Positions 11,448-23,392 of a DNA stretch of 64,000 nucleotides are shown one piece after another. The position numbers were made by a program, and so were the translations under genes. This stretch comes from Muscardinus avellanarius (taxonomy: Eukaryota > Chordata > Mammalia > Rodentia > Gliridae): positions 73,619,002 through 73,683,001 of the forward strand of contig OY726572.1 in assembly GCA_963383645.1 (NCBI GenBank), written 5' to 3'. How positions within the stretch are numbered: position 1 is the stretch's first letter; each line of letters opens with the position of its first letter. The notes beneath the pieces were generated by a model that searched no databases, was not told the origin of the DNA, and was given only the letters and a program-made list of their open reading frames with translations.

Positions 11448-12499
11448 GAAATGAAATTGACGGAACATTATTAAGTGTGAATGACTGTCTTCAATATATC
11501 TTCACATGGCACAGAAGTGAGGAATTATTTCTCTGGTGTTTCTTTTGTAAGGATGGTAATTGCAGTCAGGAGAGATATATTTTTATGATTTTATTACCCC
11601 TCCAAAGGCCCTACTTCATTTTGTTTTTTAATCTACTACTAGTAGTGAAGGTTTGAACCAAGGGCATTTTAGCTCAGAGCTACAATCCTAGTTCCATTTT
11701 ATTTATTTTTTTTTATTTTGAAACAGGATCCTGCTAAGTTGCTGAGGATAGCTTCAAACCTGTGATCCTCCTGTCTCAGCCTCCCAAGTATAGGATTACA
11801 GGCATGTACCACCACATCCTTTTGGGCCCTACCTCTTAATACCAGCACATTGTCATTAAGATTATTAGAGCAATTAAAACATTCAGTTAATATCAATGTA
11901 TATGTTCATATGCATAGATAAACACATGTGTTCAACATCTCCAGTGTTAAGAGAGGATAAGGAGACAAAAAAAATTCACCTTGCTGATAGAAACATGAAC
12001 TGATGAATTCTTATTAGAAGAAATTTGTCAAAAACCTTAACAGGTAAATTCCCAGGAGATGCATTCTTATTTCTAAGACAGTTCTTTAAGGTTGGCTTCC
12101 CAGCAGCAAACCTTGTAATGAAGACTTAATGTGCATGTGATTTATTAAAAATTGTTTCCTGAGTAACAAATAAGAAATGGGAGAAATAGGACAGCTAAGG
12201 GTGAGCGACCTCAGGCCTTGTCCTCCAAGAGGGTACCTTGAGGAGCTCTTAGAATATGACTATTCCTCAGGGTTTTGCTGATTTGAATCTGGAGCTGGTC
12301 TTTCATACTCTTAAATTGTCACTGCTATTGAAGAGGTGGGGTCATGTAGAGGCACAGAAACTCTACTGCCCAAGAGAGACTTCACTGAAGGAAAATTGTA
12401 GATGTCAGGTGTTGGCTGGTAGAAGTGGAAGTTCCATGCAGCTACACATGTGGCTCAAGGACATCTGAGCCGAACACCAGCACTGAATGGTACAAATAT
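11448..12499. other. Unassigned sequence around one SINE
   Basis: Aside from the SINE at 11634-11820, nothing is recognised between the L1 cluster on the left and the old L1 mosaic on the right. Confidence 0.45.
11634..11820 (-). mobile_element. Composite B1/ID-type SINE
   Basis: Reverse SINE: 'ggtttgaaccaagggcat', 'gctcagagctacaatcc', 'aagttgctgaggatagcttc', 'cctcccaagtataggatta'. ID-like start is degraded. Confidence 0.88.
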
Positions 12500-12795
12500 T
12501 CACCACACAATAAATATTTTAAGAAAGAAAAATGGCTGAAAAATGGGTACTGAAAAGCAGAACACTGGCAAAGTCTAGACTTTTCAGCTGTGAGGTGATA
12601 GGACACGGAGGACTCTTCCACAGCAATGAAGCCACCAAATAGTAACTGATCTGCATGATATAATTCTCATTAAAGAATAATCTGCCCATGCAGATAGGTT
12701 TAGTTATATGTAGAAAATTTAAAATATATAAATACCAGGCAGGGTTTATCTCAGCAATGCAAGGTAGGCTTGGCACTAAAAGCAGTACTCACACA

Positions 12796-13385
12796 AAAAT
12801 ATAAGGTTGTTTGACTAATGCATGTGTATCTATGTTCATAGCTGCACAATTCGCCATAGCCAAACTATGGAACCAGCCAAGATGTCCATCAACAGATGAA
12901 TGGATTACAAAACTGTGGGATATGTACACAATGGAATTTTACTCAGCCATCAAAAAAAAAACTCAATTACATCATTTTCAGGGAAATGGATGGAACTGGA
13001 GGACATTATGCTAAGTGAGATTAGTCAATCACAAAAAAATAAGAAATCAGATATTTTCCCTAATATGTGAAAGCTAAGGAGAAATGGGTCATAGGAGGAA
13101 CTCTAATGAAAAAGGAAATCCTATGAAGGATCAAACAAGACAACCTAAAGGAGGAGAAAGGAGGGGTGAAGAGGAAAATCTCTAAAACACACAATGTACT
13201 TAAACATATCGAAGTCAACCACTAAGCCAAGCAAGGGAAGGAGGGACGGGGAGGGAATGCGGTGGGAATTGGGTAGGGTTTAAATTAGTGATGTGTGCAT
13301 GTCTGTACACACAAGTTTTTTACCCCAATATGATGTATGAATATAATGCACCAATAAAAATGAAAGAAAATATAAGGTTGTTTGA
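12796..13385 (+). mobile_element. Younger L1 3' end insertion with 19-bp TSD
   Basis: The insert 12815-13366 starts in ORF2's final section ('ttcatagctgcacaattcgc', 'gtccatcaacagatgaatgg') and runs through the 3'UTR (GGAGGGA-rich 13165-13265) to 'gcaccaataaaaatgaaag'. The 19-bp duplication AAAATATAAGGTTGTTTGA lies at 12796-12814 and 13367-13385. The insert is 5'-truncated to about 550 bp. Confidence 0.93.
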
Positions 13386-13692
13386 AATAGTATGATCATC
13401 TTATTAACTACATATGCAAAATGCTATAAAATTTATTTATTTAAAAAATCCCAAAGCACTAGGAACCTAATAAAATGAATTAATTAAATGTCTCAAATAA
13501 CAGTTATAAAAACAAAAAGTTTTTTTTTTTAAAATCAGGAGACAGGTATACCTATTATCACTCATTTTATATGCCACTACACATGAGATTTTGCTCAAAA
13601 TAGACATTAAAAAATAGAAGTTATAAGAATTAGAAGCAAAAAAGTCAAAATTGTTTTAACTATTGGATAATAATAGTATTCTAAAGCAATCT

Positions 13693-13866
13693 TCCCCCTT
13701 CCTCTAGTAGTGGGGACTGAACTCAGGTGTGCTCTATCACTGAACTATACCCTCTTCTTTTTATATATATTTTATTTTAAGACAGTATTACACTGAGTTG
13801 TCAGGGTTGGGTGGGAACTTGCAATATTCTTTTCTCAGTTTCCCGAGTATCTGGGATGACAGGCAT
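13693..13866 (-). mobile_element. Composite B1/ID-type SINE, diverged
   Basis: Reverse SINE inside the old L1: 'agtggggactgaactcagg', 'tatcactgaactatacc', 'gttgtcagggttggg', 'cagtttcccgagtatctggg'. Confidence 0.82.
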
Positions 13867-13893
13867 AAAACATTTTTTTTAAATATAGATAAG

Positions 13894-14330
13894 TAGCCTA
13901 GCGTGGTGGCACATGCCTGTAATTTAAATCTTGAGTTGCTGAGACAGGAGAATTAAAGGTTCAAGGCCAGCTTCAGCAACTAGTGAGATCATGTTTCAAA
14001 ATCAAAAGGGCAAGCCTGGCGTGGTGGCACACGCTTGTAATCCCAGCATTTGGGAGGCTGAGACCGGAGGATTGCGGTTCGCAGACAGCCTTAGCTACTT
14101 AGTGAGGCCCTCTGCAACTCAGTGAGACTCGGTTTCAAAATAAAGAATTAAAAAAAAAAAAAAAAATTGGGCAGGGGGTGTAGCTCGGAGGTCAAATGCC
14201 CCTGGGTTCCATCCCCAGACCCTCAAAAACAAACAACAACAACAACAACAACAAAAAAAAATCAAAAGGGCTGGGATTGTTGCTCAGAAGTAGACATCAC
14301 CTGGGTTTACCCCCTCCCCCCAAATATGTA
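13894..14330 (+). mobile_element. SINE split by a second SINE (outer element)
   Basis: The outer SINE's B1-like half is 13894-14011 ('agcctagcgtggtggcacat', 'tgagacaggagaatt'). Its ID-like half resumes at 14258 ('gggctgggattgttgctcag') and runs to about 14330. Another SINE sits between them. Confidence 0.88.
13998..14271 (+). mobile_element. Nested SINE with 14-bp TSD
   Basis: A complete composite SINE (14012-14257, ending in an AAC-rich tail) is bracketed by AAAATCAAAAGGGC at 13998-14011 and 14258-14271. It inserted in the A-rich linker of the outer SINE, same orientation. Confidence 0.93.
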
Positions 14331-14715
14331 TACATATATACATATAACATACAGACAAGCTGTTGAACTAATAAGAGAAAAATAATCTTGCTGGTTATTA
14401 GACATACATATAAAAACAGTTCTCATCCTTGTTTGAAACAGAATCAAAGCCCTTAAACTTCCTAATGGATTTAGCAAAGTTTTACAAAGGCTTTCTTGAA
14501 AGAACATTGTAAAATATTGTTGAAAGTCATTAAGTAAGAGCTAAATAAATATAAAAAAATCTGTACTGTTTGTGAATGGGAAATACATCTATGGCAAAGA
14601 TGTCACTTATGCAAAGATCAATTCATAAATTCAGTGTTGTTTCAGTAAATATTCAGAGTGTTCATAGAATGTGATAAGATGAATTGGATTTTCACATAGT
14701 AATAAAAATTCTCAC

Positions 14716-14963
14716 TTATAGTCAAGATTTGCCTTACTGGGTGTGGTGGAATATGCCAATCATCCCAGTACTTGGGAGGCTGAGACAGGACAATCTCAGG
14801 TTTCAGGCCAGCATCAGCAACTTAGTGAGACCCTCAGAAACTTAGCAAGACCCTGTTTCAAAATAAAAAATAAAAATAGGGCTTGGATGTAGAATGCCAC
14901 CGGGTTCACCTGTCAGTATCATGGGAGAGCAAGATCAGCAATCTTAATTATAGTCAACATTTG
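14716..14963 (+). mobile_element. SINE in old L1, 16-bp TSD with one mismatch
   Basis: Composite SINE at 14732-14947 ('gggtgtggtggaatatgcc', 'cttgggaggctgagacagg', 'cctgtttcaaaataaaaaat', truncated ID-like half). Flanked by TTATAGTCAAGATTTG (14716-14731) and TTATAGTCAACATTTG (14948-14963). Confidence 0.9.
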
Positions 14964-15714
14964 ACTTTCTAGTAGCCTCAGGGGCTTTATTTTAAAGCTA
15001 TAATAAGTAGATCAAACAGATATTTGGAACGGAATAATAAAAAGACAAACTGAATAAAATAGCCAAGAAATGGATCCACATATAAATGAAGGACATTGCA
15101 TGTAATGTCCAAAAGTATAAATAGACAGAAAAAGTGATAGGAAAGTGATTAAGTAAATGAATCTGGGATATTTGGTTATTTTTATGGAGAAATATAAATT
15201 ATACACCCATCTCATACCACATAGCAAAAATAAACTACAAATAGATTACTGATAATTTTAAAGTATAACATTTTAGAGAACACTTAGAATGTAGCCTTAA
15301 AAATTATAATTAGGAAAATATTTCATAGGCATAATTCACAAATTTAGATTGTAAAGGATAAAATGGTGTATTTTACTATTTTTAAATTTAAAATGACAAA
15401 AACTAATCCCAAAAAAACCAAGTGAGAAGACAGTTCTCCAATTCCAGACAAGATACTTGAAAAACACTTCACAGTGGATTATAATTCTTTATATATGAAG
15501 AATTCTGAAGTAATAATGGAAGTAATATAATAATAATGATGGGTCTGTGTTTGAACAGGCAACTTTTAGAACAAAAGTTCAAATATAAGGGAAATTCACG
15601 TTGCAGATTAGCACAAACTAGTAAGTCTGAAAATGATAATAAGAGTAAAACTTAAGACTGACTTCCATGAATTGCTGGTGGCAAGGTAGACGGCTAGAGT
15701 TGATTTGGAGAATA

Positions 15715-15718
<4 letters not shown>

Positions 15719-15762
<44 letters not shown>

Positions 15763-16011
15763 CTGTATGTGTCTGTGTGTGTCTGTGTGTGTGTCTGTGT
15801 GTGTTCACTAACAAGGATTGAACCTAGTGGCATTCTAGATCCTAAGCCACACTTCCAGCCCTTTTTTTAGTTTTATTCTTTATTTTGAAATAGGGTCTCA
15901 TTAAGTTGCAGAGGGTGTCACCAAGTTGCTGAGGCTGGCTACATACCTGCAATCATCCTGTCTCAGTGTTCCAAGTAGTAGCATTACAAGTGTGCATCAC
16001 CATGCCCAACG
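15719..16011 (-). mobile_element. SINE (reverse) with (GT)n/(GTCT)n tail array
   Basis: A GT array with interspersed CTGT units (15719-15804) grades into a reverse composite SINE (15808-16011): 'aaggattgaacctagtggca', 'aagccacacttccagccc', 'aagttgctgaggctggcta', 'catcaccatgcccaac'. Frames that read the array as Cys-Val or His-Thr repeats are meaningless. Confidence 0.9.
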
Positions 16012-16759
16012 CAGAATAATTTTTAAGCAGACTAAAAGTTTGTGAACTCAATGATCCCAAAATTCATTTCATAGTCAAATACTCTACAGAAGGGAGCCAG
16101 AGAGGCACATATAGGAATGCCAATTGCAGCAGTAGTTGTAATAGCTAAGTAAATCATGTTAGTATTCCATGTGTGTATGTGGTTATCCAATGGAGATTAC
16201 TATTTCTAGTCAAGATGGAACAATGTAGACTTGATTTAGCTCCTACATAACAATATATGAGACAGTTTTTTTTTAAGTCAGTAGCCATTAGGTACCAAGT
16301 GATCCTTGAGAAATGAGCCATAAGAGAGTTGAGCCATAATATCGCCCCAGCTTACAGCATTGTAAGAGTTTGTAGAATACACTGGAGAAATGACATTATT
16401 ACAGTTAGCCCCAGTGGACTTTCTTAGTTGATAAATTTAGGAGACGAGATTGCTCAGACTTTGTTGGACATAATACTGGAATACTAACTCTACAGAGAGA
16501 TTTCTAAGATATCCAGGGTCTACCTCTTATAACCATATAATCTTACGTGACCAATGTGTACATGTAAGGAAAAGACCCAAAGTTAGAGCAAGAACCACTG
16601 AAAAATGGAAATGTGATGGACACTAAAAACATTTGGAAATACCTATTTGCAGCAGCCAGACAAAAATCTCATGAATTATAAGATATTAGATCTATGAGGA
16701 GAGTCTTACCTCAGCACTGGGAAATGATTAACCATAGATTGGATGCTTCAACTTGTGCA

Positions 16760-17540
16760 AATCAGTAAGTATAATTTGCTATATAAATAGAATTATTCAC
16801 AAAAATTAAATTAACATCTCAATGGATATAGAAGTAGCCTTTGACAAAACATAGTACCTATTCATGCAAAGTAGACATGAATGAATAAAGTATTGAGTAA
16901 TGAAATTAATAAAGTTATTATTATCATTTTTGGTACTAGAGAGTGAACACAGAGACATTCTCCGTCCAAACTATATCCCAGCTTTTTTATTTTTTGTTTT
17001 CAAGTAGGATCTCACTAAGTTGTTGATGCTGGCATCGAACCTGTGACCTTCATATCTCAGCCTCCCAAGTATTGGGATTACAGACATATGCTGTTTTGTC
17101 CAGCTCCAAAAAATTATTTGAAGTATATTTATTAGTATATCACAATGAATTCCACTATTATTTAGAATTTAAATTAGTAAAAAAGAAAATTGAAGGAAAT
17201 ATATAGAATTAAATTGTACTTAAGGTACACTGATCCCATTTCAAATACAGAAGCTACACCTCAATATGTCTATACACAGATAAAGGAGTTTAATTATTAG
17301 TGTGTAATATGGCAAAAGTATATTTACAATTTAATATATTTTATGACATAAAGTAGTGATGTCAGGCATTACCAAATAGTGCTATAGTCCAACTTTAAAC
17401 AAACTATCCCCTCATTATACAGAGTAACTGCAACTGTTGAAAATGTTTTATGGTTTCACACGATAAAAATGTCTCACAAAACATATTTAAAGAAAATACC
17501 CAGGAATAAGGCAAACTGCAGGGAATGGAAAACTCTACAC
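16760..17540 (+). mobile_element. Old L1 ORF2 fragment, plus strand
   Basis: L1 reverse transcriptase similarity ('aaatcagtaagtataatttgc', 'atctcaatggatatagaagtagcctttgac' region, 'acctattcatgc'). Interrupted by a SINE at 16929-17105 and decaying into AT-rich text by about 17540. Confidence 0.65.
16929..17105 (-). mobile_element. Composite B1/ID-type SINE
   Basis: Reverse SINE: 'ttggtactagagagtgaac', 'aaactatatcccagc', 'gatctcactaagttgttgat', 'cctcccaagtattgggatta'. Confidence 0.85.
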
Positions 17541-17550
17541 TATAGGCCAT

Positions 17551-17770
17551 AGTATAGAGTCATGACAACCTCTGTTTAAAGATAAAAGAAAGAAGAGAGA
17601 TGGAGAACAAACATGAAGTGTAAGATTGCAGGTGACTTCAACCAAAAGGAGCTGAACCAGCAGTTCAAAGATCTTCTGGTTGAAGTCACCTGCAGTGTTA
17701 CATCTGGTGTTTGTTCTCCATTTTTCTTCCTTCTTTTCTTTTTAAGCAGAGGTTGCTATGACTCTATACT
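17551..17770. repeat. ~220-bp imperfect inverted repeat (hairpin)
   Basis: The left arm (about 17551-17650, starting AGTATAGAGTCAT) is repeated as the reverse complement in the right arm (about 17671-17770, ending ATGACTCTATACT). By eye the arms match at roughly 85%, with a loop of about 20 nt. Matching blocks include TGGAGAACAAAC (left) with GTTTGTTCTCCA (right), and GCAGGTGACTTCAACC with GGTTGAAGTCACCTGC. It lies between old L1 fragments. Family not recognised. Confidence 0.92.
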
Positions 17771-17829
17771 GTGCTAAGGGCTTGCCTAACATCCAGCAGT
17801 TATAGGTTCAAGGAAAAGCAAATGGAGGG

Positions 17830-20800
17830 CAGTTTTAAGTAAAGTAACTATTTCCCAGAATAAAGCACAGGAATATTTACAGAACAATACCTATAAGGAA
17901 TAGAATTTACAATACATGTCTTATGTTCACAAAATTACTAGGTGGGTGAAGAAATAGGAAGATATAACTGCAAATAAAAATAAAAAAACAATCAATCAAA
18001 ACTCAGAAATGACTTGGAATCAAGAAAGTAATCCAAAAGAAGGCAGAAAATTTTCCAAACAGAACAATGATAAAACGAATAGCAAGAGGGTAGACTGAAT
18101 TTAATCATGTTGACAATCATGTTGAACATAATTGCTTTAAAACACCTGAATTAAACTATACAGGCTATCAGACTGTACTTTCTAAAAAAAAAAGGCCCAA
18201 CTATATGCTTTGTGTAAGAAACACCCTTTAAGGACAGACATAGGTTAAAAGGTTAACGCTAGCCAGAAGAAAAATAGAATGTCTATATTAATGTCAGAAA
18301 AAGTAGATTTCAGATTCAATATTATTACCAGAGATAAAGAAGTTCATTTCATAATGATATGGAGATGAAAAATATATTGAGATCATAACTTTGCCCTTAA
18401 TAAAAAAGCCTCAGAATATGTGGAGCAAAACCAGATGTAACTGCAAGGAAGAACAGACAAATTTACATTTAGAAAGTTCAGGGCTTTATTGAATAAAATA
18501 AAGTAGAAGAAAATTATTAAAGATGTAGAAGACACTTGAACAGCATGATCAGCCAACTGAGCTTAATTGACATTTATAGGACAGTTTCCCCAACAACAGC
18601 AGAATACATGCTTTTTTTTCATAGGTACTCTGGATCATTTACTAAGATGGACTACATTGAATTCAGTGATATGAAAATGACAGCATTTCATGACCAAATA
18701 TTATTTAACCCAGAAAAACAAGTACAGCTTACTATTCAGAAATCAATTAGTAATCATCATCCTAAAACCTATTAAAGCAAAACTACATGAACTCTTCAAT
18801 GTACAGAGAAGAAGCTTTTGAAAATTGCATCCATTCATGATGAAACTCTCAGCCAAATAGAAACAGAGTGAACTTTCCCAACCAATAAAGAACATTGACA
18901 TAAAATATAAACACCAAATATAAACTTAATGGTTTAGACTAATGAGTATTGTTTTTACTTAAGATTAGGAACTTAAGAATGGTGTCCTTTCTCACAATTT
19001 CTATTCAGTAGTGTACTGGACATTAAAGCTAGGATAACCAGGGAAAAGAAACAATCCAGATTGCTGATTCCGGGAAAAGGTAATTTTTTCATGAAGAAAA
19101 TATGATAGGATCTATGAAGAATCTATTAGAATAATGAGTGAGTTGATCCAAGTTGCAGGACCCAAAATAATTCAGATATTGATATCTTAAAATTACTATC
19201 ATTTATAGTAGCATGAAAAATGTGATTTATTAGAGATATGTTACAAAAAGTATGCATGACCTAGATACAAAAAAACTATAAAAGACAAGATCCAAATAAA
19301 CCAATAAACTTTGCTTACAGAGCTAAAATTTCAATAGTATAACATTAATTTTAAAATTAGTGTTACCAGATCTAATACTAAAAACCCATTTAAATTAAAA
19401 TTTCATGAAAGAATTAATAATTTAATATGTGTCTCCCATAGTGTTTATTTGCTAAAACTCTACCAACTATATCTAAAGCAAGACCTATGCAATTCAAATC
19501 AAAATCACAGTAATTTTTTGGTAAATATCAACAAGCTTATTTTATATTCATATGGAAGTTCTATGGATACAGAAAAGGAAAAATTAACTGTGAAAAGATA
19601 GAATTATGTCAGGGAACTAACAGTATGGCACTCAGGACTTAAAAAAGCACAGTAATCAAGACAGTGTTGTATTGGTACCAAAAGAGACAAATAGATTAGA
19701 ATAACAGTCCAGAAATACATCAAATATATATGAATAAATATTAGTAACAAAAGTACAGTCAGCTCCTCACAGAATTTCTAGTCTTTTCCCACAAATGGTG
19801 TTGGAACATGCTAAAAATAATATCTAATCCATAACATATAACAGAATTTACTCAAAATGGAATAAATTTAACTATGACATTTAAAACCTAACCCTTTTAG
19901 ATGGAAACATGGGAAAAAGCACAATTCATTAAACAAAAAAATGCATGGATCTTCTTTGCAAGAGTGAAATATTTAGTTGGTTTGTAAAGGCATTATTAAA
20001 ATAATGATAAGACCAGCCATAAACTAGAAGAAAATCAATGCTAATTATTTACTGCTAATGTACATGTATTCAATATATATATATAAAGAACTATCAAAAC
20101 TCAAATCAATTCAAATTATGGGCAAATAATTTAAGCAATCATTCAGTACCCTTGCATCAAGATGGCATTAAGATGGAAAATGAAAATAAGTTCAACGTTA
20201 TTAATTATTATAGATAGGCAAACTAGAACCACAGGGTGATACACATTGATTCAAACAGTTAAACTTAGAAAGACTAATCTAACACCAAGTTTATCTGAAG
20301 ATGTGAAGCAACTGAAATTCTCAAATACTGGTGGGAAAGTAAAGTGGTAAAAACACTTAGAATACAATTTGTCAGCTTCTTAATAAGATATATATATACC
20401 CTACCATATGCCTATACAAAGACTTGTGAATGAATATTTATAGCAGCTTTATTTATAATGCCAAACAGTAGAGAGATTCTCATGTTCATCAGGAGATGAA
20501 CTGAATGCAGGAGTACATGTTCAAGGAATAGATCTCTGCTCTGCGATTAAATCCCTATACTCAACAGCATGGATGACACTCATGGTGATTGCGCAGAATA
20601 CATGGCAGTAGATTTAAAAAAAATAATGAATACTGTATAGCTCCATTGATAGACATTTCTAGAAAAAGTTATTTGTGGCAGAAAATGTGTCTGTGATTGC
20701 CAGAGAAGGAGGAATGGAGATGGAAGAATGCTAGAGGGCAACCATAAAGGGGTAAGAGGAAACACTTGAATAATGGATATTTCCATGATCTTACTTGGGC

Positions 20801-20885
20801 TGTGGTTTCATGTATACCACAATTTATCAAATTGTATACTTTTTAATATGTCCACTTATAACAGAGTAAAGCTGCTAAAAATGAC
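17830..20885 (+). mobile_element. Old L1 (L1M type), long ORF2 to 3' end, plus strand
   Basis: About 3 kb follow L1 order: ORF2 endonuclease region ('cccaactatatgctttgtgtaagaaacaccc'-like, about 18190), 'agcagaatacatgcttttttttcat' at about 18598, reverse transcriptase and C-terminal blocks, 'atttatagcagctttatttat' at about 20438, then an L1M-like 3'UTR ('gtgattgccagagaaggagg', 'ccacaatttatcaaattgtat') ending near 20885. Many stops; the longest frame is under 80 codons. Confidence 0.82.
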
Positions 20886-21020
20886 AGGATAATTGGTGAA
20901 CACAATATCATCCTGAAGAACTAGTAATGTCAGCACACAAAACAATATTTGGGATACATGTGTATCAAAAATGATAAAATAAGGAACTTTAATAATCATA
21001 ATAAATTAGTACATATGATA

Positions 21021-21234
21021 TCCATTTATGATACTTTTTGGTGGTACTGGGGTCCCTGGAAACCCTTCTACCTCTGGGCTACACTCCCAGACCCATTTTT
21101 ACATATTTCTTTTTATTTGGAAACAGGATCTCTTAAGCCAGCGAGGCTGGCTTTGAACCTGCGCGATCCTCCTGTCTCTGCCTCCCAAGTGCAGGGATTA
21201 CAAGCATGCGCCACCACGCCCAGCTCCATTTATG
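21021..21234 (-). mobile_element. SINE, 'GGTGGTACTGG' subfamily, short form, 10-bp TSD
   Basis: Insert 21031-21224 flanked by TCCATTTATG at 21021-21030 and 21225-21234. It shares the ~27-bp deletion and the 'aagccag' junction with the copy at 7736. The B1-like end 'gcgccaccacgcccagct' is well preserved. Confidence 0.93.
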
Positions 21235-23212
21235 GTTTTATGTAACATTTTTCTGTAAACAAAACATGAGTGTGTTTGCCTAATGAATACGTGTCCATTA
21301 AGTGCTAAAAATAATTTACTACAAAGCAGAGAGTTGATGTTCAACAGATGAAGAAAGTGGCCACTTTTGGAAAAGAAGCAGAGATGTGAATGAAACTTGA
21401 ATCGTTTCTGAAACATTTATTTAAAAAAAAACCATAAAATACATATAAAGTAAATTTGGCAATACTGTTAAATAACTACTTTTTTAAATCCTGAGAGTAG
21501 GAATATGGATAAGCTGCCGTTATGTTAACTTCTCAGCAGTTATCCAGCCCAATAAGGAAGTTATCCTACCTGTGCCTGGAAGGACCAATGCTTAGAGTTT
21601 TTGTACAATGAGGAAAAAAAGATATAATCTCTGTAGTCAAAGTTCTCTCATTTATGTAGGAGAAAGGCACGAGATACCTATTAAACAGAAAGTTATTTGA
21701 AAGTGCTTTAAAAATGAAATATGTGTGTCCTGAAAACATACAGGGTCCCTAATGTCAGGAGGTCCGGAAGGTCATCTTTGAGAAAGAAGTTCTGAAGAGA
21801 TCCACTGCAGAAGTGTTGGTTAGGTGTTGGCCTTACCAGTGGGCGCAGGTAATGAGGCCAGTGTATTTGAAGAGGGAATTGCAATGTATGCTCCATCCCA
21901 ACCTAGCTTTTGCTAAAAAACAGCTAGACTCCTTTTTTAGTTATCTGATTTATTACAGGACAAGAAACATAAAGCTTGATGTTATTAAAAATGCATCTTC
22001 CATTTTTTATGTTGAATGATACAAAGTCAGTGATATTAAAAATCCATTCTTGTTTTGACTTGGTTATTATGAATTTATTGCATTGTGTACTATTGAGAAG
22101 ATTAACAAAGAGGGCTGTTGCTTTTGTTTTGTTTTGTTTTGGTTTGGTTTGGGGATTTTTTGGGTGTTTTTGTTTTTTTTTTTGTTTTGTTTTGGTGGTA
22201 CTGGGGGTGGGACCCCGAGGCTTTCTACCTCTGGCTATACTCCCAGACCTATTCTAATTTTATTTGGAAACAGGGTCTCACTAAGTTGCTGAGAGCCTCA
22301 CTAAGTAGCCGAGGCTGGCTTCAAACCTGTGCAATCTTCCTGTCTCAGCCTCCCAAGCGTGGGGATTACAAGCGTGTGCCACCACGCCCAGCTAAGGGCT
22401 GTTGTTTTAAGTGTCCCTTCTCTGTTACCTAGGTTTCTTCCCCAGTGTTCAACTAGATTGCTGAAACCCTGTGGAATCTGCACAGATTTCACCTACAGTG
22501 GGCTAAGTGTGTTTCCAGAATGCTGCACACTCAGCACATTTTCCACTATACCTGTGTTGTAGGTGTAGGTGTAACAAATGCTTGACAATTTTAAAAAACA
22601 TCTTTATGAGTTAGTAGTCAGTACCAGTATAACATATGAATCCAGAGTATAATATTCCATATGTCAGACACTGACCAAGGTGGTTTTTATTTATTTTTTG
22701 AATGATCCAAATAAGGCTAAATTATACAAAGTAGCACACATTTTATATTTGCTTGATTGTCAACTAAGGGGAAGCTGATTGAATCTTAATGAATGCTGAC
22801 CTTGAGTCACTTTGAAGAGCAGTTTATGAATAAGAATAGTTTTATATATATACATTTTTATTGTTAGGTAGATTATTTTAATAATAAACTAACACACAAG
22901 CATCTGCTTTATAAAGGCTTGCTTCACTATTATAGAGGAATACACATTTTCTTACACTAGTGATTCACTCTTACAACAGTAAAGTCTTTAAAAATGTCTA
23001 TTTGGCATGAATAAGGATTGTATATTGAATGATGACATAAAATTGTTTTGGAGAAAAAAAATAGATCACCCTAGAATGAGTTCTGTTGCTTATGTTAGTG
23101 GAAATGAGAACATGGAAGAAAAAAAAACACTTGTAGGACATGAAAAGCTTAAAAATAAAAGCTTATCTCCTAAGGTCATTAAAAAAAGACCATATAAATA
23201 ATAACTCAAACC
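21235..23212. other. Unique AT-rich sequence around one SINE
   Basis: No exon-like or repeat signature outside the SINE at 22121-22394. Confidence 0.5.
22111..22404 (-). mobile_element. SINE, 'GGTGGTACTGG' subfamily, long form, 10-bp TSD
   Basis: Insert 22121-22394 with a long T/G-rich tail (TTTTG repeats, 22121-22195). Flanked by AGGGCTGTTG at 22111-22120 and 22395-22404. It keeps both 'gtctcactaagttgctgag' and 'agcctcactaagtagc'. Confidence 0.93.
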
Positions 23213-23392
23213 AGGCATGGTGCCTCATGCCTGTAATCCCAGTACTTTGGAGGCTGAGACAGGAAGATTGCAGTTCAGAGGTCAGCTCACAGTAGCTTAG
23301 TGAGACCCTGTTTCAAATTTGTGTATTTTAAAAAGGACTAGGGGGTGTAGCTTAGACATAGAGCTACCCTGGGTTCAATCCCTACTACCATG
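23213..23392 (+). mobile_element. Composite B1/ID-type SINE
   Basis: Plus-strand SINE: 'ccaggcatggtgcctcatgc', 'ctgtaatcccagtactttgg', 'gagaccctgtttcaa', 'gggggtgtagctta', 'cctgggttcaatccc'. It is followed by an AATAAATG-like A-rich tail. Confidence 0.9.

Larger units (their letters stand above)
12500..16250 (+). mobile_element. Old L1 ORF2 and 3' fragments, plus strand, heavily interrupted
   Basis: Blocks of old L1 reverse transcriptase and ORF2 C-terminal similarity occur at 12500-12795 ('gatttatctcagcaatgcaagg'-like), 13386-13692 ('ggagacaggtatacctattatcactcattttat'-like region), 14331-14715, 14964-15715 ('agaaatggatccacatataaa', 'cacccatctcataccac') and 16012-16250 ('ggaatgccaattgcagcag'). 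They are split by a younger L1 at 12815-13366 and by SINEs at 13693, 13894, 14732 and 15719. No intact frame. More than one original insertion may be involved. Confidence 0.75.

Noticed and set aside
15608..15870. His-Thr and Cys-Val repeat proteins
   Set aside because: They are translations of the GT microsatellite in a SINE tail. The same applies at 4913, 25159 and 41585.
22118..22432. 104-codon frame and overlapping frames around 22 kb
   Set aside because: They read through a reverse-strand SINE and its T/G tail.
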